From a virus: DNA of 41,067 bases. Below, in pieces: positions 6,748-15,820 of this stretch. Below the pieces are notes generated by a model that searched no databases, was not told the DNA's origin, and saw only the letters and a list, made by a program, of their open reading frames with translations. The position numbers and the translations under genes are program-made. The stretch covers positions 1-41,067 of IMG/VR virus record IMGVR_UViG_3300009433_000013. The stretch is one strand, 5' to 3'. How positions within the stretch are numbered: position 1 is the stretch's first letter; every line of letters starts with the position of its first letter.

Positions 6748-7766
6748 TGTCTAAATTTCCATCTATACTGCCAGCATTTATGACTGCACAGACAAAGAGA
6801 GTTGTTGACGAGGATCCGGGCTCAGTAGGGGAACAGGGCAATGGGATAGACCAAACTCCGTTATTTACTGAGCCTAATCCGAATTATTTGGTTGCTGATG
6901 CAGAAACAGTATCGCAAGGTAAATGTGGCAGTATTATCATTCAAGGACGAGACCGCCCAGGAAGTATTAAATCGGGCATGGGTTCTGGGCTCCCTAGGGC
7001 AGCCACCCAGGGAGTGGACACACCACTGTCTCAAAGAACTGCACAAGCCGGACTCCCTAAAGGAGCACCTGTAAGTCACGCAGCGTGCATTGACTTGATC
7101 GCAGGATTATCGGGAGTTCTAAAAAGAGAAGTGGATGCTTCTGGGGAGCCTGTTCTGACCAATAAACATACAGAATTAGATTGTTCTCGTATCTATATGA
7201 CGCAAATGGCTCACGATATCGACTCCCAGGAGTATTTTAATATTGCAAAAGCACCAGGGGAAGGCAGTATGACCGGACGAGGTGCAATCGTCATAAAGTC
7301 CGATCTTGTGCGAGTGGTTGCACGAGAAGGTATTAAAATCGTAACCGGCACAGATGTCTATCAGGGGTCCAGAGGAATGAATGTAGAGGGAACACCAGGG
7401 ACAATTGCCCTGATTGCCGGCAACGACGCCTCTACTTTAGAGCCTATGGTTAAGGGCGATCAGTTAGTTACGGTTCTTGACAAGACTACTGATTTAATTG
7501 ACGATCTACAGTCGAGTGTGTATTTTAATCTTGAGTTGATTACGTTTTTGATGGCTTCTTTTGCCGACCCTACTGGAGTCTCCCAATCAAAACTTAAAGA
7601 ACTGACATCAAAAATAGTTCCTGCCTACATAGATTTGTATACTCAAGATTTGAACTATGAATTTCACAAGGCAAACTATGGCGGCAAATTCAGTGAAGAC
7701 CTGAAGAAAATCTATAACCCGTTGCCGGTACACAATTTCAGAAGCAAATTCTGTTCCGTTAATTAA
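6747..7766 (+). CDS. probable tail hub/spike structural protein
   Basis: A 339-residue protein coupled to the peptidase gene (TAATG at the junction, GGGAG at 6739-6743 as ribosome binding site). The middle has beta-strand repeats (GRGAIVIKSDLVRVVAREGIKIVTG) like those building the triple-stranded beta-helix of phage spikes, such as the end of T4 gp5 and the VgrG/gpV spikes. The N-terminal ~110 residues are rich in Gly, Pro, Thr and Gln and probably flexible; the last ~100 residues look helical. Its place between the peptidase and baseplate genes suggests it forms the spike or anchors the peptidase, making a two-gene version of gp5. The family is remembered from marine phages as structural but unnamed. 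Confidence 0.6.
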   Translation: MSKFPSILPAFMTAQTKRVVDEDPGSVGEQGNGIDQTPLFTEPNPNYLVADAETVSQGKCGSIIIQGRDRPGSIKSGMGSGLPRAATQGVDTPLSQRTAQAGLPKGAPVSHAACIDLIAGLSGVLKREVDASGEPVLTNKHTELDCSRIYMTQMAHDIDSQEYFNIAKAPGEGSMTGRGAIVIKSDLVRVVAREGIKIVTGTDVYQGSRGMNVEGTPGTIALIAGNDASTLEPMVKGDQLVTVLDKTTDLIDDLQSSVYFNLELITFLMASFADPTGVSQSKLKELTSKIVPAYIDLYTQDLNYEFHKANYGGKFSEDLKKIYNPLPVHNFRSKFCSVN

Positions 7767-7779
7767 GGCTAAATAAACC

Positions 7780-10700
7780 ATGAGTGTTATTTTAACAACC
7801 CGACAAAAGAATATCGTCAACCCATATGCTGATCAGACATATCAGGACCGCTTAGGTGGTCAGTTGGGAGTTGATCCTTATGATTATCATGGCATTCGCA
7901 ACAAATTTGTGATTGAGGCTATCCACGATAGTTATATTAATTTTCAAAACTTTCCTAATATTGGAACTGAGATGTCCCCGGATGTTGCGCTCCCTGATGG
8001 GCAAAGAATTATAACATCCACCGATGCCCGTGCCTACTTTTCAATCTATCCCCAGAACGGTAGACTAACTCGGGATTCCATAACTGGAACACAGGCTATG
8101 GAGCCTTGGGGTGGAGATGAGGCACAGAGAGAACTAGGAACTTTAGTTGCTCGTCTACGTGAAAATTCTGTAATTCAAAATTATACAACATTCACTACAG
8201 AATTATCTCAAGCCAGCGCCGGCGCTTCACAGCCCGATCAGGATATCGCTAACCTTATGGCAATTAATCCTACTCACTCATTCCCATATTTGGCTCGATT
8301 AAGGTCAGCATTAGGTCTGCGTACAAGGGATATTATAAATCCAAATACTGCACCACTTGAAAACACTTTAATATCTCCCCAGGTTAATACTTTCGTAGGG
8401 TCAGAGTCTAATGTGGATCTTTACGAGTGGACAAAAAATGCAGAACCAGAAACAGACAAAGAGAAAGTGTATTTCAATGTAGTTGACGATAAATTCTATT
8501 ATGTTGTTCGAACAGATTTAACAGATTTTAATTCTCTGGATATAGCCTGGATTCTGCCAGAACTGAAAAGCCAAGGAGTACTTCAAAAATATCAAGATAT
8601 TGCCGACCGAGGAATTAAAGAGATACTAAAATTCTCAGGTAGATTATCTAGAGGGAATTATCTGGCACTACAAGAGACGTTTGGGGGAATTGAGGCACCA
8701 GAATTTCAACAATATAACTTAGAGGAAGAGGATACTCCTCGTTTTCGCAAGTACAATATGTTTACTTCCAAGGATCCCCGTCCGGGATCCCGCTGGGTTT
8801 GTGCCATCACCATTGACCAGGAAATTATTAATAGCCTGCCAGTCACTGACGCAATTTCCTATCAGGATGAGGCACTTACTCCCTATCAACTTTCTTTGGT
8901 AATAACCGACACAGAAAAAACAAATGTAAGCAGTCGAGAGCCTCGATTTTTTGAGAACCTAAACCTTGCACAGAAATTGGTTGATGTCTCAGACATGCTC
9001 GAAGAATATGGCCAGACCCTAAGAGAAGAAGGGCTTGGACCTATCCTCTTGAACAATATAGACCTAGATATTGAATCGCAAAAGATCGAGTCATTTTATG
9101 ATTTATTCGGGAGTTTTTATGCTTATAATCGACTGTCCCTGCAAGATGATGATCTTGTACAATTTTTCTTTGACGACTCATTTCGCTTATTGTATATCTG
9201 CATAAATGGGGTGGCCTATACACGGGCAACGGGTAATCCTAATTTTCAGCCTGAGCCTGTAGAGGGCACTCCCACTGTAGTTTTGGACGCTTTTGCCTAC
9301 TTAACTGCAACTACATTCTCTTATATCTATAATGCTTTGGAAATATCGAATGAGTCTTTGTTGACTACCCCACAGACTCGCCAGCCATGGGCAACATTTT
9401 TGTCGATGTATACCTTTCCACAGCCTGATTTTTCACCCGAAAAGATTGATCAAGTAAAAAGGAATCAAGGGACATTTGATCTTTCAAACACTTTATCCCA
9501 GCAAAAGAATATTTTTACAAAACTTGCTCAGTATTCTCGTATTCCTCAAAGCGAAGCAAATCGGCTTTGGAACAAAAAAGAAAGGTATGTATTCCTGAGT
9601 GACGCCTTATTTGCTTCGGGCTGCGACACCCTCGCCGCCCAAGCCCTTCGAGAGACTCTCACCGCTATAGCGGTATTAGAAGGAAAGATTTCAGTACGTA
9701 CATATTTGAGGAGAATTATTCAAGTTCTGAAAAGGGAAGTGATTCAAGATGAGACCACCCGGCGCTTACTTACCGCCGGCGCTACTGCTGATCCTCAAAA
9801 TATATCAAGGGAAGTGCAACGCCTTGTAGAGAATCAGATTTTCTGCTCTTTGGATGTATTAGGAGGGGCAGTTGGAGCCGCAGTTTTACAAGCAACTGAT
9901 TCACAGCCCGCTACTAACCAGTTGTCTCGGGTCTCCAAAGATTTAAAACAACCACTGGTTTTAGAATTTAAAAAATTACCAATGATGAATAAGCAAAATA
10001 GAGCCAAATCGGCTTATCGTGCCGTCATTAATAGAATTATTACTAATTTTTTGAAATCTCTTTTGGCAGGCGTTGCCAAGGATCTAGTAAAGGCTGTGGC
10101 AGGATGTGGTCCTGCTGCTGGTCAGAGTGAACTAGACCTACTCCAAAATGCCTTTAGGCAGTACGATTACGGCGGAGTAGAGCTTAATAATTTACTCATC
10201 AACCTCGACATCGTACAAATTGCTAAAGATGTAGATCTGGTAAATGTTAACCAAGAGATCATCGATGATGAGACAATAACAGTCAAAACAGATCCTAGTG
10301 CTGAACAACTTCAAAAATTCATTGCTGATGTATCTAAGATGGTTACCCCCACCGAGATGACCAGCCTACTCGGAGGTGATGCTGATGACCTATTGTATCG
10401 CTCTATTTTAGAAACCGTGAAAGATGGATCAATATCTTGGCCAATCGGAGTCCGTCACAAAGATCCGGGAGACCAAAACGTCGGTGAAGAATTTATTCAG
10501 GCGATCAAAGATGAATTTACGGGTGAAGACTATGAATTTATATACGAAACAATAAATCCCTCCCCTTATGATGACTTTATTTTTACTAAGGAAAAGATAA
10601 AGGAATTTTTTGCAGCCATTGGTGCCGGCTTAGGGGAACTAGAGTCAGAAGATTCTCCATCTGCGCTAGATGAATTTTGCGAAAATCGAGATCCTGACTT

Positions 10701-13587
10701 AACTACTCTTAAGTTGAGGTTGAGTGAGGCTCAGATGATTGGACAATTTGATCAGGTATTTTCTAGTAAAATTGCTCGGATCAATTCTTATTGTGATTAT
10801 CTTCGCAGTTTGCAAAGCCTCCAATTTCAGTTGGACCAATTGTTAGCTAGCCTGCCGATGATGGAGTGGTATAATAGTATCTTGAGATTGTTGGCTCGAA
10901 TCTTGCCCTATCTTACTAGCATGTTATCGGCATGGTGGAAAAATGCTTTTGGCAAACAGCCTCAAAATGTTAGTGATCCACGCTATAATTTATATTCTAC
11001 AGAGATTGGAATTCAATTATTTTATCAGAGTTATTATATGCTCCATAGTTCCATGGTCGTGCCTCGATTGCAAAAAACAAGTACAAATCGTTTTGTTTAT
11101 AGAGTACCTATTGTTAACTATTCTACGGATCGTGTAGAGATACCTTCAACCGCCTACAAGGAGTTAGGAACCCAACTTATCTTACCTTATGCACACTATG
11201 GTATAACAGACGACAGTACATCAGATGCTCGCATCGGCTCATACGCTGCCTCCACAGCACCTCAACATTTACGAGAAAAAATTGGAAACTCAGCCATCCC
11301 TGCTCGTCCGGACGTAGCATTAGGACAATACGAAGGAGTCTATTCAGAAAGAGCCACGGAATATATTAAGCCATATTTGAAACAGATCCAATACAGGGAG
11401 CCTTATATCGGATTCTTTCCCACTGTGGCTTTATCTGTCCGTAATAGCAATGATCCAATAGAGCCAGGTATTCGTATTTATGTTGATAGCCCACAGAGTT
11501 CTTCTAGGGGATTTGGGCAAACTAACCCCTATAATAATGAGTCGTTGTTGGCATCTTGGAACCCTCAGGATTTTGCTACTGAGCCTAATTCTCCTGTATC
11601 TTATGGAATGCTTTTAAATAATTTAATAGAACCTGGTACACAAAATTTGAATACTGGCGGCACTGCCCTTCCGAGTCTTTCTTCGGGAACAGGGGCTGGA
11701 CTACAGCGCCCCTCAAGTGCTGTACAACAAATGATTAATAGTTTTTTCATGACGTCTTTAAAATTAGTAGATGATGACAATCCTTTTAGTATTGACACAA
11801 CAGATGAAAGTCTGAATGTTATAAGTAACCCCTCTGAGTTTGTTGAAACACAAATTGATCGTGTTATTACATCCGATGTTGGAAAGCGCCGCTTGCCTCG
11901 TTACATCTACGGTACTAACTTAGAAGTATTTGTTGCCAATGATGATATTTGCGTCACTGCTGACCAAAAAGCGGACGCAGAAGCCTGGGTCAGCGTGATA
12001 CAGTCTAGGATACAACAGTTCTTTGTTAATACTTTGCCGTTAGCACGAGTATATCCTTGTTGGAATAACACGGGAACTGTAAATTTGATTACTGATTATT
12101 TATATCGAAAAATACGAAAAGAACTTAAGAGCAGAAATATATTAACTCCTCTGTTACAGAATTTTGATATGATTGAGAAAGTTTATGCGGACTTCCCTGT
12201 TGAAAACCCTCAGTTAGTGATAAGTGACAGTAAAACACCAGACGAAAACCTCAAAGAAACAATTCAGAAAATATTTGTAAGAATGTTAGATAACATTGCC
12301 AGAACATCAGAATATTCTCTGATCAACCGATCAGTTTATGACAATTTTGAAGTACTGGGAAGGGATAACCCTTCATATACTAAATATCTGTCCTCGTTGT
12401 TTTTGTTCTACCAAGAGATGGCCTCTCAAATTCAGCAAGGTAATTACGCAAACCTGGGGATTAGAGACAACCAGGTCACTGCTGCGCTTAGGCTATTGGG
12501 AGAAATGAGGGACCCGAATACTCAAACTGTGACGGCTTTCGGAGAACAGGTGGGGTCATATTATTTCCCCATTGGACCTCTGTATGCAACTTACTTAATA
12601 TATTATGACAACTCAGTAAAATATGGGGAACGTTATAGTGACATCTACTATAGATCTCAGGTAGAGATTGCAGGGAGTGACGACGCTTTCCTGGGCGCAG
12701 TCAGAGGGCAAACATACTCCAAGTTTGCTAATAAATATGTAGGGTTCCCTGTCTCAGTTCTAGAATATAATGAATCTTATGATATTACATATTATTCCAC
12801 ACCTCAGGTTGAAGAGAGGGTTGCTTATTTAGATCGGCTTCTAACTGATCCTAACCTCATTGAAACCTCGCTTCTTGAGAGAATTGATATTGAGGACCGA
12901 ACAAGAGGAGTTAGCCAGCGGACTTCAGAGGCAGCTTTGACTGTCCTTGATAACGGTTACCGGTATATGAGCCCTTATGATGCACCTCCAGAATATTATG
13001 ACGCAATGGGGACGGTATTTTCTTCCGCTAAAGATTGGCTTGGAGGCAATAATCCTCTCGGCAATCTCGACGCTTGGTGGAAACAACCTGAATATATGCC
13101 TCCATTCACTGAGGAACAAATTGAGGAAATGTATGAAGAGTATCTGGTGAGGAGCGAACAGGAAATCAGAACGATCGTGTCACAGAATTATAAACCCGCC
13201 GGCGGCGAGCCCGTAGCCCGATTAGCCAACCTACAAAGTGCATGGAAAGCCTCGGCACGTAATTACTTTGCAGCCCTTGGAAGCAGGGATGTTGGTCCTT
13301 ATGGCAACGCCGCCTCGGCGCAAGGTGCCCCAAATTTGGTATCAGTCGATGAATTATGTACTTATAGTAGTACTAGGTTGGATTCATATGTAAATGGATT
13401 ATTTGGCGAAAGGTCGTTTGGTGATGTGCTTAGCGAGACACCAATAGTGAAGCGTATGGTTTATGGTGTAGTACTATCTACACTAGGTGATGCCCAGGAA
13501 TACGTCTGCTTAAATACTGGACCTTCTTTACAAAGCGTTAGAATTGAAAAAAATACACTAGAAACACTAATTAAACCAAATGAGTAA
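7780..13587 (+). CDS. very large tail/baseplate protein, function unknown
   Basis: A 1935-residue protein with no domain I recognise. There is no signal peptide and no convincing membrane segment; a strongly amphipathic or hydrophobic stretch near residues 1020-1060 (MMEWYNSILRLLARILPYL) is more likely a core or coiled-coil helix. The first third is mixed alpha/beta, the middle (about 600-1060) largely helical, and about 1090-1450 rich in Tyr, Pro and Ser as in beta-structured virion proteins. It lies between the hub genes and the gp25-like gene, which it overlaps by eight bases, so it is very probably a baseplate or central hub component. It is much larger than T4 gp27 or gp53 and may combine several roles. 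AAGG before the ATG is a weak ribosome binding site. Confidence 0.75.
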   Translation: MSVILTTRQKNIVNPYADQTYQDRLGGQLGVDPYDYHGIRNKFVIEAIHDSYINFQNFPNIGTEMSPDVALPDGQRIITSTDARAYFSIYPQNGRLTRDSITGTQAMEPWGGDEAQRELGTLVARLRENSVIQNYTTFTTELSQASAGASQPDQDIANLMAINPTHSFPYLARLRSALGLRTRDIINPNTAPLENTLISPQVNTFVGSESNVDLYEWTKNAEPETDKEKVYFNVVDDKFYYVVRTDLTDFNSLDIAWILPELKSQGVLQKYQDIADRGIKEILKFSGRLSRGNYLALQETFGGIEAPEFQQYNLEEEDTPRFRKYNMFTSKDPRPGSRWVCAITIDQEIINSLPVTDAISYQDEALTPYQLSLVITDTEKTNVSSREPRFFENLNLAQKLVDVSDMLEEYGQTLREEGLGPILLNNIDLDIESQKIESFYDLFGSFYAYNRLSLQDDDLVQFFFDDSFRLLYICINGVAYTRATGNPNFQPEPVEGTPTVVLDAFAYLTATTFSYIYNALEISNESLLTTPQTRQPWATFLSMYTFPQPDFSPEKIDQVKRNQGTFDLSNTLSQQKNIFTKLAQYSRIPQSEANRLWNKKERYVFLSDALFASGCDTLAAQALRETLTAIAVLEGKISVRTYLRRIIQVLKREVIQDETTRRLLTAGATADPQNISREVQRLVENQIFCSLDVLGGAVGAAVLQATDSQPATNQLSRVSKDLKQPLVLEFKKLPMMNKQNRAKSAYRAVINRIITNFLKSLLAGVAKDLVKAVAGCGPAAGQSELDLLQNAFRQYDYGGVELNNLLINLDIVQIAKDVDLVNVNQEIIDDETITVKTDPSAEQLQKFIADVSKMVTPTEMTSLLGGDADDLLYRSILETVKDGSISWPIGVRHKDPGDQNVGEEFIQAIKDEFTGEDYEFIYETINPSPYDDFIFTKEKIKEFFAAIGAGLGELESEDSPSALDEFCENRDPDLTTLKLRLSEAQMIGQFDQVFSSKIARINSYCDYLRSLQSLQFQLDQLLASLPMMEWYNSILRLLARILPYLTSMLSAWWKNAFGKQPQNVSDPRYNLYSTEIGIQLFYQSYYMLHSSMVVPRLQKTSTNRFVYRVPIVNYSTDRVEIPSTAYKELGTQLILPYAHYGITDDSTSDARIGSYAASTAPQHLREKIGNSAIPARPDVALGQYEGVYSERATEYIKPYLKQIQYREPYIGFFPTVALSVRNSNDPIEPGIRIYVDSPQSSSRGFGQTNPYNNESLLASWNPQDFATEPNSPVSYGMLLNNLIEPGTQNLNTGGTALPSLSSGTGAGLQRPSSAVQQMINSFFMTSLKLVDDDNPFSIDTTDESLNVISNPSEFVETQIDRVITSDVGKRRLPRYIYGTNLEVFVANDDICVTADQKADAEAWVSVIQSRIQQFFVNTLPLARVYPCWNNTGTVNLITDYLYRKIRKELKSRNILTPLLQNFDMIEKVYADFPVENPQLVISDSKTPDENLKETIQKIFVRMLDNIARTSEYSLINRSVYDNFEVLGRDNPSYTKYLSSLFLFYQEMASQIQQGNYANLGIRDNQVTAALRLLGEMRDPNTQTVTAFGEQVGSYYFPIGPLYATYLIYYDNSVKYGERYSDIYYRSQVEIAGSDDAFLGAVRGQTYSKFANKYVGFPVSVLEYNESYDITYYSTPQVEERVAYLDRLLTDPNLIETSLLERIDIEDRTRGVSQRTSEAALTVLDNGYRYMSPYDAPPEYYDAMGTVFSSAKDWLGGNNPLGNLDAWWKQPEYMPPFTEEQIEEMYEEYLVRSEQEIRTIVSQNYKPAGGEPVARLANLQSAWKASARNYFAALGSRDVGPYGNAASAQGAPNLVSVDELCTYSSTRLDSYVNGLFGERSFGDVLSETPIVKRMVYGVVLSTLGDAQEYVCLNTGPSLQSVRIEKNTLETLIKPNE

Positions 13588-13984
13588 ATTACAAGGGATA
13601 TCTCCCCAACTACCTTTATCATATAGTGAAACCGATGGACCCTATCGGCTTAATAAGACTTTGACGCAGACAATTCGTCAAAATTTTAAAAATCTTATTC
13701 TTACTTCCCCCGGTGAGCGTATTATGGAGCCAAACTTTGGAGTTGGTCTTTATAACTTTTTATTTGAACCTCTTTCCGGCGAGACGATGGATCGATTAGT
13801 CGAAAAGATTACAGAACAAAAAGATGTCTATATGCCCAGCGTAAACATCGAGGTTATAGATTTTGTCACATCAGATGAAAACAGCAACCTTGCTTATAAC
13901 CAAGTACAGGTAGTAATTCAATACAACATTCTTCCATATAATGCGAAGGATGAATTACGCATCACTTCTACTATGGCTAACTAA
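13580..13984 (+). CDS. 25: baseplate wedge protein, gp25-like (GPW/gp25 family)
   Basis: At 134 residues it matches the size of T4 gp25 (132). The family core is visible: TLTQTIRQNFKNLILTSPGERIMEPNFG followed by VGLYNFLFEP, where the PGER and PxFG positions are the conserved ones. In T4, gp25 joins gp6 and gp53 at the inner baseplate wedge and primes sheath assembly. The gene overlaps the 1935-residue protein gene by eight bases and is followed 26 bases later by the gp6-like gene, the usual partner. The protein was once thought to be a lysozyme, but the role is structural. Confidence 0.92.
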   Translation: MSKLQGISPQLPLSYSETDGPYRLNKTLTQTIRQNFKNLILTSPGERIMEPNFGVGLYNFLFEPLSGETMDRLVEKITEQKDVYMPSVNIEVIDFVTSDENSNLAYNQVQVVIQYNILPYNAKDELRITSTMAN

Positions 13985-14010
13985 TTAAGTTTATAAGGGA
14001 ACATTAATCC

Positions 14011-15819
14011 ATGGCAAAACCACCAATTAATTATACTAGCAAAGATTATACTTCGATTCGAAATGACTTGGTTAACTATGCGAAGCGTTATTATCCAACT
14101 ACTTTTAAGGACTTTAGCGAGGCCTCGTTCGGAGCGATGATGGTGGACATGGTTGCCTATGTTGGCGATCAGTTGTCTTTTTATGCAGATTTTCAAACTA
14201 ATGAGACATTTTTGGATAGCGCCATCAGATTTGATAATGTTATCCGCCTCTCAAACATGCTTGGATACAAAACCGCCGGCGCTGCACAATCGACTGGACA
14301 AGTTGCCTTATATGTAACAGTACCTGCAAATTCACTGTCACGAGGACCTGATCTAGATTATTTCCCAATTCTTAGGGCTGGGTCTCTTATCGGGGCTGGT
14401 GGCGGCGTCGGATCTCAGGGTGCTATCTATAGCCTGATAGATGATGTGGATTTTACTGATCCTAATAACCAAGTAACTGTGGCAAACGTAGATATCACAA
14501 CTGGTAATCCTACACACTTTGCCATTAAAGCCTACGGTACGGTCGTTTCAGGACAGAACTTCCGAGACATTATTACTGTAGGAGATTATTCCCGATTCCG
14601 CCAAGTGAAACTTAACAGGGGAAATATATCTGAGATATTATCGGTAACAGATAGCCAAGGAAACGAATATTATGAAGTCGATTATTTGACTCAAGATGTA
14701 GTGATTCAACAAGTAAAAAACATTAATAGTGATCGGACTGCTGTCCCATATGTGATGAGGCTTGTCCCAGTTCCTCGGAGGTTTGTTTCTACAAATACTT
14801 ATGAGGGAAATACTTTTATTCAATTTGGGTATGGGTCGGAGGAAAACCTTACAGGGGATGTTATAGCAGATCCGGCAGATGTGGTTCTGGATGTAACGGG
14901 CAGAAATTATATTACAGATACTACATTTGATCCTGGAAAACTTATTCAGACAGACAAATTCGGTGTAGTTCCCTCTAACACTACTTTGACAATAGAATAT
15001 GTGGCGAACACAACTTCCAATGTCAATGCTGCCGTGGGGACACTTAATTCTGTTGTTGGAGCAAACTTTTCTTTTAAGAATCAAGGAACGCTGAATGCGA
15101 CGCTGGTAACAGACGTCCAGACATCTTTAGAAGTAGAGAACGAAGAACCTATTCTAGGGGACACAGAGCCTCTCTTGCCTGATGAGGTCAGAGAACGAGC
15201 CTTTGGAACTTATGCTGCACAGAATCGTGCAGTTACACGAACTGATTATATTAATCTACTTTACAGGATGCCATCCAAGTTTGGTAAAGTGTTCCGCTGT
15301 AATGTTATCCGAGATACTAATTCGCTAAAACGCAACCTAAACGTGTACCTAATGTCTCAAAATAGCGCAGGAGATCTCATAGTCCCCAACAGTACTTTAA
15401 AAGAAAATGTTAAAACATGGCTAAACAGATATCGAATGATCAACGATACTATAGATGTACTGGAGGGACGAGTGATCAATATTGGAATAAATTTCCGTAT
15501 TTTGCCTGCCCTGGATGTCAATCGATATCAACTTCTTCAGGACTGTATTCAGAAACTCCAACAGGACTATATCAATATTAAGTTTAATGTAGGGGAGGCG
15601 ATTTATATATCAGAGATTTATAAACTCCTAAATGATGTCCCAGGCGTTGTAGATACTACAAATGTGGAACTAATTAATCAGAGTGGTGGTGTTTATAGCG
15701 ACGTAGTCTATGATATAGACAGTAACCTCTCGGACGATGGTCGTTTTTTGTTAATACCAGAAGACGCTGTAGCCGAAGTTCTTGTTCCTGGTACTGATAT
15801 CTCTGGGGTGGTAACATAA
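14011..15819 (+). CDS. 6: baseplate wedge protein, gp6-like (baseplate J family)
   Basis: A 602-residue protein (T4 gp6 has 660). The N-terminus (INYTSKDYTSIRNDL, then FGAMMVDMVAYVGDQLSFYAD and NETFLDSAIR) is the hallmark of gp6/baseplate J proteins. A later conserved stretch is AQNRAVTRTDYINLLYRMPSKFGKV, near residue 410. gp6 forms the iris-like ring that holds the baseplate wedges together and moves when the sheath contracts. AAGGGA lies 9 bases before the ATG, and the gene directly follows its partner gp25. The assignment is firm at family level. Confidence 0.92.
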   Translation: MAKPPINYTSKDYTSIRNDLVNYAKRYYPTTFKDFSEASFGAMMVDMVAYVGDQLSFYADFQTNETFLDSAIRFDNVIRLSNMLGYKTAGAAQSTGQVALYVTVPANSLSRGPDLDYFPILRAGSLIGAGGGVGSQGAIYSLIDDVDFTDPNNQVTVANVDITTGNPTHFAIKAYGTVVSGQNFRDIITVGDYSRFRQVKLNRGNISEILSVTDSQGNEYYEVDYLTQDVVIQQVKNINSDRTAVPYVMRLVPVPRRFVSTNTYEGNTFIQFGYGSEENLTGDVIADPADVVLDVTGRNYITDTTFDPGKLIQTDKFGVVPSNTTLTIEYVANTTSNVNAAVGTLNSVVGANFSFKNQGTLNATLVTDVQTSLEVENEEPILGDTEPLLPDEVRERAFGTYAAQNRAVTRTDYINLLYRMPSKFGKVFRCNVIRDTNSLKRNLNVYLMSQNSAGDLIVPNSTLKENVKTWLNRYRMINDTIDVLEGRVINIGINFRILPALDVNRYQLLQDCIQKLQQDYINIKFNVGEAIYISEIYKLLNDVPGVVDTTNVELINQSGGVYSDVVYDIDSNLSDDGRFLLIPEDAVAEVLVPGTDISGVVT

Positions 15820-15820
15820 G

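Noticed and set aside
14638-15084. Minus-strand open frame of 148 codons inside the gp6-like gene
   Set aside because: It lies wholly within a confidently identified baseplate gene and has a composition typical of antisense translation.
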